64,000 bases of DNA, from NCBI GenBank assembly GCA_964019055.1, contig OZ025219.1, positions 4,297,868 to 4,361,867 on the forward strand, in the 5' to 3' direction. Under the pieces are notes generated by a model. It was not told the DNA's origin. It saw only the letters and a program-made list of their open reading frames with translations, and did no database searches. Shown one piece after another: positions 1 through 10,243 of the stretch. Position numbers and translations under genes: made by a program. Numbering within the stretch: position 1 is the stretch's first letter; every line of letters starts with the position of its first letter. Source of the DNA: Anthopleura xanthogrammica. Taxonomy: Eukaryota; Cnidaria; Anthozoa; Actiniaria; Actiniidae.

Positions 1-8
1 TTTTGGTC

Positions 9-25
9 CAAAAAACTGTTTTTTG
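9..25 (+). repeat. Dyad, 8-bp arms around one base (per monomer)
   Basis: CAAAAAAC-T-GTTTTTTG is a perfect inverted repeat with a single central base, present in nearly every copy. The deletion of one T at about 25480 and the A/G changes at about 13304 and 13963 disturb it. No binding protein can be named. Confidence 0.85.
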
Positions 26-87
26 CTGAGAAAATTTGAAATTTGCTGAGAATTTTCTTTTGCTCAAAACACCACGTTTTCACTGCT

Positions 88-88
88 C
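88..88 (+). other. Diagnostic subfamily site (C = Q type, A = K type)
   Basis: The base 45 positions after each landmark is C (GCTCAACGC) in about 116 copies and A (GCTAAACGC) in about 78. It is the commonest polymorphism of the array and serves here to label monomers Q or K. Both types occur singly and in runs, so they are intermixed alleles of one repeat rather than separate arrays. All six copies with a 7-base A run before AGCTTTTT are K type, so some linkage remains despite exchange. Confidence 0.93.
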
Positions 89-127
89 AACGCAAGTTTT
101 GGACGAGAAAAGCACATTTTAGGTGTC

Positions 128-142
128 CAAAACACTGTTTTG
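128..142 (+). repeat. Dyad, 7-bp arms around one base (per monomer)
   Basis: CAAAACA-C-TGTTTTG is a perfect inverted repeat with one central base. Its surroundings (GTCCAAAACACTGTTTTGCTGG) resemble the dyad region at 5-30, consistent with both descending from one ancestral subunit pair. Confidence 0.85.
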
Positions 143-149
143 CTGGAAA

Positions 150-161
150 AAAAAGCTTTTT
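150..161 (+). repeat. Perfect 12-bp palindrome with HindIII site (per monomer)
   Basis: AAAAAGCTTTTT is a perfect palindrome containing the HindIII site AAGCTT, once per monomer and intact in every copy I read. The A run to its left is the main length-variable site of the array: usually 8, but 7, 9 or 10 in some copies. Confidence 0.88.
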
Positions 162-176
162 AGCCCAAAAAACTGA

Positions 177-190
177 AAAATGGCCATTTT
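177..190 (+). repeat. Perfect 14-bp palindrome with MscI site (per monomer)
   Basis: AAAATGGCCATTTT is a perfect palindrome centred on TGGCCA, once per monomer. I saw it broken by substitution only twice: G to T at 39134 and G to C at 63814. Confidence 0.88.
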
Positions 191-197
191 GGCTCTC

Positions 198-210
198 AAA
201 ACCAGGTTTT
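198..210 (+). repeat. Dyad, 6-bp arms around one base (per monomer)
   Basis: AAAACC-A-GGTTTT is a perfect inverted repeat immediately before the GC-rich block. Its centre lies about 20 bp after the centre of the 177-190 palindrome, which lies 28 bp after that of the 150-161 palindrome. Confidence 0.85.
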
Positions 211-211
211 T

Positions 212-244
212 CGCTGACGGCGTGACCTGTTGGCTGAAACCCCC
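212..244 (+). other. GC-rich, tract-free block of the monomer
   Basis: These 33 bases are 22/33 G+C and hold three of the monomer's eight CpGs. This is the longest stretch of the monomer without an A or T run of four or more. It lies between the T-tract at 207-211 and the T-tract at 247-251. Several private changes fall here and remove CpGs (11196, 21076, 34559, 49044, 59895, 60552). It could be a protein-binding or linker region; nothing in the sequence decides this. Confidence 0.7.
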
Positions 245-245
245 A

Positions 246-574
246 CTTTTTGCTCATGAAAATACCTCTTGAGATAAAAACACGACTTTTTGGCGAAAAA
301 AAATGGGGTTTTGGCTGAGTAAAGGTGCTTTTTGGTCCAAAAAACTGTTTTTTGCTGAGAAAATTTGAAATTTGCTGAGAATTTTCTTTTGCTCAAAACA
401 CCACGTTTTCACTGCTCAACGCAAGTTTTGGACGAGAAAAGCACATTTTAGGTGTCCAAAACACTGTTTTGCTGGAAAAAAAAGCTTTTTAGCCCAAAAA
501 ACTGAAAAATGGCCATTTTGGCTCTCAAAACCAGGTTTTTCGCTGACGGCGTGACCTGTTGGCTGAAACCCCCA
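246..574 (+). repeat. Reference monomer (329 bp), Q type
   Basis: A consensus-type copy, phased at a subunit boundary. Composition is 101 A, 101 T, 62 C, 65 G (38.6% GC) with 8 CpG sites (about 0.65 of expectation). It divides without remainder into 16 degenerate subunits starting at 246, 266, 286, 309, 328, 348, 371, 386, 406, 426, 446, 467, 485, 513, 536 and 556. Lengths are 15-28 bp, mean 20.6. The typical form is T4-T6, a core such as GGCTGAG, GGTCCA or GCTGG, then A4-A8 and a short C/G-bearing end such as ACTG. Two adjacent subunits still share TTTGCTGAGAA exactly 20 bp apart (351-361 and 371-381). This suggests an origin by amplification of a shorter unit, followed by divergence and re-amplification as a 329-mer. 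Confidence 0.9.
329..343 (+). repeat. Dyad, 7-bp arms around one base (per monomer)
   Basis: TTTTTGG-T-CCAAAAA is a perfect inverted repeat whose centre lies 10 bp before that of the next dyad (copy at 338-354). It is altered at 31396 (A to T) and 61663 (T to C). Confidence 0.85.
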
Positions 575-1029
575 CTTTTTGCTCATGAAAATACCTCTTG
601 AGATAAAAACACGACTTTTTGGCGAAAAAAAATGGGGTTTTGGCTGAGTAAAGGTGCTTTTTGGTCCAAAAAACTGTTTTTTGCTGAGAAAATTTGAAAT
701 TTGCTGAGAATTTTCTTTTGCTCAAAACACCACGTTTTCACTGCTCAACGCAAGTTTTGGACGAGAAAAGCACATTTTAGGTGTCCAAAACACTGTTTTG
801 CTGGAAAAAAAAGCTTTTTAGCCCAAAAAACTGAAAAATGGCCATTTTGGCTCTCAAAACCAGGTTTTTCGCTGACGGCGTGACCTGTTGGCTGAAACCC
901 CCACTTTTTGCTCATGAAAATACCTCTTGAGATAAAAACACGACTTTTTGGCGAAAAAAAATGGGGTTTTGGCTGAGTAAAGGTGCTTTTTGGTCCAAAA
1001 AACTGTTTTTTGCTGAGAAAATTTGAAAT

Positions 1030-4000
1030 TTGCTGAGAATTTTCTTTTGCTCAAAACACCACGTTTTCACTGCTAAACGCAAGTTTTGGACGAGAAAAGC
1101 ACATTTTAGGTGTCCAAAACACTGTTTTGCTGAAAAAAAAAGCTTTTTAGCCCAAAAAACTGAAAAATGGCCATTTTGGCTCTCAAAACCAGGTTTTTCG
1201 CTGACGGCGTGACCTGTTGGCTGAAACCCCCACTTTTTGCTCATGAAAATACCTCTTGAGATAAAAACACGACTTTTTGGCGAAAAAAAATGGGGTTTTG
1301 GCTGAGTAAAGGTGCTTTTTGGTCCAAAAAACTGTTTTTTGCTGAGAAAATTTGAAATTTGCTGAGAATTTTCTTTTGCTCAAAACACCACGTTTTCACT
1401 GCTAAACGCAAGTTTTGGACGAGAAAAGCACATTTTAGGTGTCCAAAACACTGTTTTGCTGGAAAAAAAAGCTTTTTAGCCCAAAAAACTGAAAAATGGC
1501 CATTTTGGCTCTCAAAACCAGGTTTTTCGCTGACGGCGTGACCTGTTGGCTGAAACCCCCACTTTTTGCTCATGAAAATACCTCTTGAGATAAAAACACG
1601 ACTTTTTGGCGAAAACAAATGGGGTTTTGGCTGAGTAAAGGTGCTTTTTTGGTCCAAAAAACTGTTTTTTGCTGAGAAAATTTGAAATTTGCTGAGAATT
1701 TTCTTTTGCTCAAAACACCACGTTTTCACTGCTAAACGCAAGTTTTGGACGAGAAAAGCACATTTTAGGTGTCCAAAACACTGTTTTGCTGGAAAAAAAA
1801 GCTTTTTAGCCCAAAAAACTGAAAAATGGCCATTTTGGCTCTCAAAACCAGGTTTTTCGCTGACGGCGTGACCTGTTGGCTGAAACCCCCACTTTTTGCT
1901 CATGAAAATACCTCTTGAGATAAAAACACGACTTTTTGGCGAAAAAAAATGGGGTTTTGGCTGAGTAAAGGTGCTTTTTGGTCCAAAAAACTGTTTTTTG
2001 CTGAGAAAATTTGAAATTTGCTGAGAATTTTCTTTTGCTCAAAACACCACGTTTTCACTGCTCAACGCAAGTTTTGGACGAGAAAAGCACATTTTAGGTG
2101 TCCAAAACACTGTTTTGCTGGAAAAAAAAGCTTTTTAGCCCAAAAAACTGAAAAATGGCCATTTTGGCTCTCAAAACCAGGTTTTTCGCTGACGGCGTGA
2201 CCTGTTGGCTGAAACCCCCACTTTTTGCTCATGAAAATACCTCTTGAGATAAAAACACGACTTTTTGGCGAAAAAAAATGGGGTTTTGGCTGAGTAAAGG
2301 TGCTTTTTGGTCCAAAAAACTGTTTTTTGCTGAGAAAATTTGAAATTTGCTGAGAATTTTCTTTTGCTCAAAACACCACGTTTTCACTGCTCAACGCAAG
2401 TTTTGGACGAGAAAAGCACATTTTAGGTGTCCAAAACACTGTTTTGCTGGAAAAAAAAGCTTTTTAGCCCAAAAAACTGAAAAATGGCCATTTTGGCTCT
2501 CAAAACCAGGTTTTTCGCTGACGGCGTGACCTGTTGGCTGAAACCCCCACTTTTTGCTCATGAAAATACCTCTTGAGATAAAAACACGACTTTTTGGCGA
2601 AAAAAAATGGGGTTTTGGCTGAGTAAAGGTGCTTTTTGGTCCAAAAAACTGTTTTTTGCTGAGAAAATTTGAAATTTGCTGAGAATTTTCTTTTGCTCAA
2701 AACACCACGTTTTCACTGCTAAACGCAAGTTTTGGACGAGAAAAGCACATTTTAGGTGTCCAAAACACTGTTTTGCTGAAAAAAAAAGCTTTTTAGCCCA
2801 AAAAACTGAAAAATGGCCATTTTGGCTCTCAAAACCAGGTTTTTCGCTGACGGCGTGACCTGTTGGCTGAAACCCCCACTTTTTGCTCATGAAAATACCT
2901 CTTGAGATAAAAACACGACTTTTTGGCGAAAAAAAATGGGGTTTTGGCTGAGTAAAGGTGCTTTTTGGTCCAAAAAACTGTTTTTTGCTGAGAAAATTTG
3001 AAATTTGCTGAGAATTTTCTTTTGCTCAAAACACCACGTTTTCACTGCTAAACGCAAGTTTTGGACGAGAAAAGCACATTTTAGGTGTCCAAAACACTGT
3101 TTTGCTGGAAAAAAAAGCTTTTTAGCCCAAAAAACTGAAAAATGGCCATTTTGGCTCTCAAAACCAGGTTTTTCGCTGACGGCGTGACCTGTTGGCTGAA
3201 ACCCCCACTTTTTGCTCATGAAAATACCTCTTGAGATAAAAACACGACTTTTTGGCGAAAACAAATGGGGTTTTGGCTGAGTAAAGGTGCTTTTTTGGTC
3301 CAAAAAACTGTTTTTTGCTGAGAAAATTTGAAATTTGCTGAGAATTTTCTTTTGCTCAAAACACCACGTTTTCACTGCTAAACGCAAGTTTTGGACGAGA
3401 AAAGCACATTTTAGGTGTCCAAAACACTGTTTTGCTGGAAAAAAAAGCTTTTTAGCCCAAAAAACTGAAAAATGGCCATTTTGGCTCTCAAAACCAGGTT
3501 TTTCGCTGACGGCGTGACCTGTTGGCTGAAACCCCCACTTTTTGCTCATGAAAATACCTCTTGAGATAAAAACACGACTTTTTGGCGAAAAAAAATGGGG
3601 TTTTGGCTGAGTAAAGGTGCTTTTTGGTCCAAAAAACTGTTTTTTGCTGAGAAAATTTGAAATTTGCTGAGAATTTTCTTTTGCTCAAAACACCACGTTT
3701 TCACTGCTCAACGCAAGTTTTGGACGAGAAAAGCACATTTTAGGTGTCCAAAACACTGTTTTGCTGGAAAAAAAAGCTTTTTAGCCCAAAAAACTGAAAA
3801 ATGGCCATTTTGGCTCTCAAAACCAGGTTTTTCGCTGACGGCGTGACCTGTTGGCTGAAACCCCCACTTTTTGCTCATGAAAATACCTCTTGAGATAAAA
3901 ACACGACTTTTTGGCGAAAAAAAATGGGGTTTTGGCTGAGTAAAGGTGCTTTTTGGTCCAAAAAACTGTTTTTTGCTGAGAAAATTTGAAATTTGCTGAG

Positions 4001-4321
4001 AATTTTCTTTTGCTCAAAACACCACGTTTTCACTGCTCAACGCAAGTTTTGGACGAGAAAAGCACATTTTAGGTGTCCAAAACACTGTTTTGCTGGAAAA
4101 AAAAGCTTTTTAGCCCAAAAAACTGAAAAATGGCCATTTTGGCTCTCAAAACCAGGTTTTTCGCTGACGGCGTGACCTGTTGGCTGAAACCCCCACTTTT
4201 TGCTCATGAAAATACCTCTTGAGATAAAAACACGACTTTTTGGCGAAAAAAAATGGGGTTTTGGCTGAGTAAAGGTGCTTTTTGGTCCAAAAAACTGTTT
4301 TTTGCTGAGAAAATTTGAAAT
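1030..4321. repeat. Duplicated 5-monomer block (1,646-bp offset)
   Basis: Two consecutive 5-monomer blocks, 1030-2675 and 2676-4321, share the order K, K, K, Q, Q (landmarks 1030, 1359, 1689, 2018, 2347 and 2676, 3005, 3335, 3664, 3993). Three rare markers recur exactly 1,646 bp apart: G to A before the A run (1133, 2779), an A to C change in GGCGAAAACAAAT (1616, 3262), and a sixth T in GTGCTTTTTTGG (1645-1650, 3291-3296). The extra T makes the block 5 x 329 + 1. This is a recent tandem segmental duplication. Confidence 0.93.
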
Positions 4322-7300
4322 TTGCTGAGAATTTTCTTTTGCTCAAAACACCACGTTTTCACTGCTCAACGCAAGTTTTGGACGAGAAAAGCACATTTTA
4401 GGTGTCCAAAACACTGTTTTGCTGGAAAAAAAAGCTTTTTAGCCCAAAAAACTGAAAAATGGCCATTTTGGCTCTCAAAACCAGGTTTTTCGCTGACGGC
4501 GTGACCTGTTGGCTGAAACCCCCACTTTTTGCTCATGAAAATACCTCTTGAGATAAAAACACGACTTTTTGGCGAAAAAAAATGGGGTTTTGGCTGAGTA
4601 AAGGTGCTTTTTGGTCCAAAAAACTGTTTTTTGCTGAGAAAATTTGAAATTTGCTGAGAATTTTCTTTTGCTCAAAACACCACGTTTTCACTGCTCAACG
4701 CAAGTTTTGGACGAGAAAAGCACATTTTAGGTGTCCAAAACACTGTTTTGCTGGAAAAAAAAGCTTTTTAGCCCAAAAAACTGAAAAATGGCCATTTTGG
4801 CTCTCAAAACCAGGTTTTTCGCTGACGGCGTGACCTGTTGGCTGAAACCCCCACTTTTTGCTCATGAAAATACCTCTTGAGATAAAAACACGACTTTTTG
4901 GCGAAAAAAAATGGGGTTTTGGCTGAGTAAAGGTGCTTTTTGGTCCAAAAAACTGTTTTTTGCTGAGAAAATTTGAAATTTGCTGAGAATTTTCTTTTGC
5001 TCAAAACACCACGTTTTCACTGCTCAACGCAAGTTTTGGACGAGAAAAGCACATTTTAGGTGTCCAAAACACTGTTTTGCTGGAAAAAAAAGCTTTTTAG
5101 CCCAAAAAACTGAAAAATGGCCATTTTGGCTCTCAAAACCAGGTTTTTCGCTGACGGCGTGACCTGTTGGCTGAAACCCCCACTTTTTGCTCATGAAAAT
5201 ACCTCTTGAGATAAAAACACGACTTTTTGGCGAAAAAAAATGGGGTTTTGGCTGAGTAAAGGTGCTTTTTGGTCCAAAAAACTGTTTTTTGCTGAGAAAA
5301 TTTGAAATTTGCTGAGAATTTTCTTTTGCTCAAAACACCACGTTTTCACTGCTCAACGCAAGTTTTGGACGAGAAAAGCACATTTTAGGTGTCCAAAACA
5401 CTGTTTTGCTGGAAAAAAAAGCTTTTTAGCCCAAAAAACTGAAAAATGGCCATTTTGGCTCTCAAAACCAGGTTTTTCGCTGACGGCGTGACCTGTTGGC
5501 TGAAACCCCCACTTTTTGCTCATGAAAATACCTCTTGAGATAAAAACACGACTTTTTGGCGAAAAAAAATGGGGTTTTGGCTGAGTAAAGGTGCTTTTTG
5601 GTCCAAAAAACTGTTTTTTGCTGAGAAAATTTGAAATTTGCTGAGAATTTTCTTTTGCTCAAAACACCACGTTTTCACTGCTAAACGCAAGTTTTGGACG
5701 AGAAAAGCACATTTTAGGTGTCCAAAACACTGTTTTGCTGGAAAAAAAAGCTTTTTAGCCCAAAAAACTGAAAAATGGCCATTTTGGCTCTCAAAACCAG
5801 GTTTTTCGCTGACGGCGTGACCTGTTGGCTGAAACCCCCACTTTTTGCTCATGAAAATACCTCTTGAGATAAAAACACGACTTTTTGGCGAAAAAAAATG
5901 GGGTTTTGGCTGAGTAAAGGTGCTTTTTGGTCCAAAAAACTGTTTTTTGCTGAGAAAATTTGAAATTTGCTGAGAATTTTCTTTTGCTCAAAACACCACG
6001 TTTTCACTGCTAAACGCAAGTTTTGGACGAGAAAAGCACATTTTAGGTGTCCAAAACACTGTTTTGCTGGAAAAAAAAGCTTTTTAGCCCAAAAAACTGA
6101 AAAATGGCCATTTTGGCTCTCAAAACCAGGTTTTTCGCTGACGGCGTGACCTGTTGGCTGAAACCCCCACTTTTTGCTCATGAAAATACCTCTTGAGATA
6201 AAAACACGACTTTTTGGCGAAAAAAAATGGGGTTTTGGCTGAGTAAAGGTGCTTTTTGGTCCAAAAAACTGTTTTTTGCTGAGAAAATTTGAAATTTGCT
6301 GAGAATTTTCTTTTGCTCAAAACACCACGTTTTCACTGCTAAACGCAAGTTTTGGACGAGAAAAGCACATTTTAGGTGTCCAAAACACTGTTTTGCTGGA
6401 AAAAAAAGCTTTTTAGCCCAAAAAACTGAAAAATGGCCATTTTGGCTCTCAAAACCAGGTTTTTCGCTGACGGCGTGACCTGTTGGCTGAAACCCCCACT
6501 TTTTGCTCATGAAAATACCTCTTGAGATAAAAACACGACTTTTTGGCGAAAAAAAATGGGGTTTTGGCTGAGTAAAGGTGCTTTTTGGTCCAAAAAACTG
6601 TTTTTTGCTGAGAAAATTTGAAATTTGCTGAGAATTTTCTTTTGCTCAAAACACCACGTTTTCACTGCTAAACGCAAGTTTTGGACGAGAAAAGCACATT
6701 TTAGGTGTCCAAAACACTGTTTTGCTGGAAAAAAAAGCTTTTTAGCCCAAAAAACTGAAAAATGGCCATTTTGGCTCTCAAAACCAGGTTTTTCGCTGAC
6801 GGCGTGACCTGTTGGCTGAAACCCCCACTTTTTGCTCATGAAAATACCTCTTGAGATAAAAACACGACTTTTTGGCGAAAAAAAATGGGGTTTTGGCTGA
6901 GTAAAGGTGCTTTTTGGTCCAAAAAACTGTTTTTTGCTGAGAAAATTTGAAATTTGCTGAGAATTTTCTTTTGCTCAAAACACCACGTTTTCACTGCTCA
7001 ACGCAAGTTTTGGACGAGAAAAGCACATTTTAGGTGTCCAAAACACTGTTTTGCTGGAAAAAAAAGCTTTTTAGCCCAAAAAACTGAAAAATGGCCATTT
7101 TGGCTCTCAAAACCAGGTTTTTCGCTGACGGCGTGACCTGTTGGCTGAAACCCCCACTTTTTGCTCATGAAAATACCTCTTGAGATAAAAACACGACTTT
7201 TTGGCGAAAAAAAATGGGGTTTTGGCTGAGTAAAGGTGCTTTTTGGTCCAAAAAACTGTTTTTTGCTGAGAAAATTTGAAATTTGCTGAGAATTTTCTTT

Positions 7301-10243
7301 TGCTCAAAACACCACGTTTTCACTGCTCAACGCAAGTTTTGGACGAGAAAAGCACATTTTAGGTGTCCAAAACACTGTTTTGCTGGAAAAAAAAGCTTTT
7401 TAGCCCAAAAAACTGAAAAATGGCCATTTTGGCTCTCAAAACCAGGTTTTTCGCTGACGGCGTGACCTGTTGGCTGAAACCCCCACTTTTTGCTCATGAA
7501 AATACCTCTTGAGATAAAAACACGACTTTTTGGCGAAAAAAAATGGGGTTTTGGCTGAGTAAAGGTGCTTTTTGGTCCAAAAAACTGTTTTTTGCTGAGA
7601 AAATTTGAAATTTGCTGAGAATTTTCTTTTGCTCAAAACACCACGTTTTCACTGCTAAACGCAAGTTTTGGACGAGAAAAGCACATTTTAGGTGTCCAAA
7701 ACACTGTTTTGCTGGAAAAAAAAGCTTTTTAGCCCAAAAAACTGAAAAATGGCCATTTTGGCTCTCAAAACCAGGTTTTTCGCTGACGGCGTGACCTGTT
7801 GGCTGAAACCCCCACTTTTTGCTCATGAAAATACCTCTTGAGATAAAAACACGACTTTTTGGCGAAAAAAAATGGGGTTTTGGCTGAGTAAAGGTGCTTT
7901 TTGGTCCAAAAAACTGTTTTTTGCTGAGAAAATTTGAAATTTGCTGAGAATTTTCTTTTGCTCAAAACACCACGTTTTCACTGCTCAACGCAAGTTTTGG
8001 ACGAGAAAAGCACATTTTAGGTGTCCAAAACACTGTTTTGCTGGAAAAAAAAGCTTTTTAGCCCAAAAAACTGAAAAATGGCCATTTTGGCTCTCAAAAC
8101 CAGGTTTTTCGCTGACGGCGTGACCTGTTGGCTGAAACCCCCACTTTTTGCTCATGAAAATACCTCTTGAGATAAAAACACGACTTTTTGGCGAAAAAAA
8201 ATGGGGTTTTGGCTGAGTAAAGGTGCTTTTTGGTCCAAAAAACTGTTTTTTGCTGAGAAAATTTGAAATTTGCTGAGAATTTTCTTTTGCTCAAAACACC
8301 ACGTTTTCACTGCTCAACGTAAGTTTTGGACGAGAAAAGCACATTTTAGGTGTCCAAAACACTGTTTTGCTGGAAAAAAAAGCTTTTTAGCCCAAAAAAC
8401 TGAAAAATGGCCATTTTGGCTCTCAAAACCAGGTTTTTCGCTGACGGCGTGACCTGTTGGCTGAAACCCCCACTTTTTGCTCATGAAAATACCTCTTGAG
8501 ATAAAAACACGACTTTTTGGCGAAAAAAAATGGGGTTTTGGCTGAGTAAAGGTGCTTTTTGGTCCAAAAAACTGTTTTTTGCTGAGAAAATTTGAAATTT
8601 GCTGAGAATTTTCTTTTGCTCAAAACACCACGTTTTCACTGCTCAACGCAAGTTTTGGACGAGAAAAGCACATTTTAGGTGTCCAAAACACTGTTTTGCT
8701 GGAAAAAAAAGCTTTTTAGCCCAAAAAACTGAAAAATGGCCATTTTGGCTCTCAAAACCAGGTTTTTCGCTGACGGCGTGACCTGTTGGCTGAAACCCCC
8801 ACTTTTTGCTCATGAAAATACCTCTTGAGATAAAAACACGACTTTTTGGCGAAAAAAAATGGGGTTTTGGCTGAGTAAAGGTGCTTTTTGGTCCAAAAAA
8901 CTGTTTTTTGCTGAGAAAATTTGAAATTTGCTGAGAATTTTCTTTTGCTCAAAACACCACGTTTTCACTGCTAAACGCAAGTTTTGGACGAGAAAAGCAC
9001 ATTTTAGGTGTCCAAAACACTGTTTTGCTGGGAAAAAAAGCTTTTTAGCCCAAAAAACTGAAAAATGGCCATTTTGGCTCTCAAAACCAGGTTTTTCGCT
9101 GACGGCGTGACCTGTTGGCTGAAACCCCCACTTTTTGCTCATGAAAATACCTCTTGAGATAAAAACACGACTTTTTGGCGAAAAAAAATGGGGTTTTGGC
9201 TGAGTAAAGGTGCTTTTTGGTCCAAAAAACTGTTTTTTGCTGAGAAAATTTGAAATTTGCTGAGAATTTTCTTTTGCTCAAAACACCACGTTTTCACTGC
9301 TAAACGCAAGTTTTGGACGAGAAAAGCACATTTTAGGTGTCCAAAACACTGTTTTGCTGGAAAAAAAAGCTTTTTAGCCCAAAAAACTGAAAAATGGCCA
9401 TTTTGGCTCTCAAAACCAGGTTTTTCGCTGACGGCGTGACCTGTTGGCTGAAACCCCCACTTTTTGCTCATGAAAATACCTCTTGAGATAAAAACACGAC
9501 TTTTTGGCGAAAAAAAATGGGGTTTTGGCTGAGTAAAGGTGCTTTTTGGTCCAAAAAACTGTTTTTTGCTGAGAAAATTTGAAATTTGCTGAGAATTTTC
9601 TTTTGCTCAAAACACCACGTTTTCACTGCTCAACGCAAGTTTTGGACGAGAAAAGCACATTTTAGGTGTCCAAAACACTGTTTTGCTGGAAAAAAAAGCT
9701 TTTTAGCCCAAAAAACTGAAAAATGGCCATTTTGGCTCTCAAAACCAGGTTTTTCGCTGACGGCGTGACCTGTTGGCTGAAACCCCCACTTTTTGCTCAT
9801 GAAAATACCTCTTGAGATAAAAACACGACTTTTTGGCGAAAAAAAATGGGGTTTTGGCTGAGTAAAGGTGCTTTTTGGTCCAAAAAACTGTTTTTTGCTG
9901 AGAAAATTTGAAATTTGCTGAGAATTTTCTTTTGCTCAAAACACCACGTTTTCACTGCTCAACGCAAGTTTTGGACGAGAAAAGCACATTTTAGGTGTCC
10001 AAAACACTGTTTTGCTGGAAAAAAAAGCTTTTTAGCCCAAAAAACTGAAAAATGGCCATTTTGGCTCTCAAAACCAGGTTTTTCGCTGACGGCGTGACCT
10101 GTTGGCTGAAACCCCCACTTTTTGCTCATGAAAATACCTCTTGAGATAAAAACACGACTTTTTGGCGAAAAAAAATGGGGTTTTGGCTGAGTAAAGGTGC
10201 TTTTTGGTCCAAAAAACTGTTTTTTGCTGAGAAAATTTGAAAT
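4322..10243. repeat. Mixed Q/K monomers, 18 copies
   Basis: Landmarks run every 329 bp from 4322 to 9915 with no length change. K copies are at 5638, 5967, 6296, 6625, 7612, 8928 and 9257; the rest are Q. The few private variants include a CpG transition at 8320 and A to G at 9032 (GCTGGG in place of GCTGGA). No higher-order period is apparent. Confidence 0.93.

Larger units (their letters stand above)
1..1029. repeat. Array start: partial copy plus three Q monomers
   Basis: Bases 1-42 are the tail of a monomer cut by the window edge. Landmarks follow at 43, 372 and 701, all Q type and consensus-like. No flanking sequence is visible, so the true array boundary lies upstream. Confidence 0.95.

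Noticed and set aside
43..225. A 60-codon plus-strand frame recurring in nearly every monomer
   Set aside because: It begins with TTG, not ATG, recurs identically with the satellite, has no ribosome-binding or promoter context, and is rich in Lys, Phe and Ser as expected from A/T-tracts. It is a by-product of the repeat.
210..226. CENP-B-box-like string TTTCGCTGACGGCGTGA
   Set aside because: It matches 7 of the 9 essential box bases, but the central A and one G of CGGG are wrong. By simple calculation about one such 7/9 match is expected by chance in a monomer read on both strands.
305..314. GGGGTTTTGG resembling ciliate-type telomere repeat
   Set aside because: Only one and a half units, once per monomer, flanked by ordinary satellite sequence; it fits the T-tract subunit pattern.
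312..325. TGGCTGAGTAAAGG resembling a Pol III A box (tRNA or SINE)
   Set aside because: No B box at usable distance (GGTCCAAAA nearby is poor and too close), and a T5 run follows within a few bases, which would terminate Pol III.
1241..1903. Long minus-strand open frame of 220 codons, with others at 61084-61584 and 39015-39482
   Set aside because: 329 is not a multiple of 3, so the frame changes with each monomer. The longer frames arise where a one-base insertion lets two stop-poor frames join. No ATG start, no domain, and translation simply reads the satellite.
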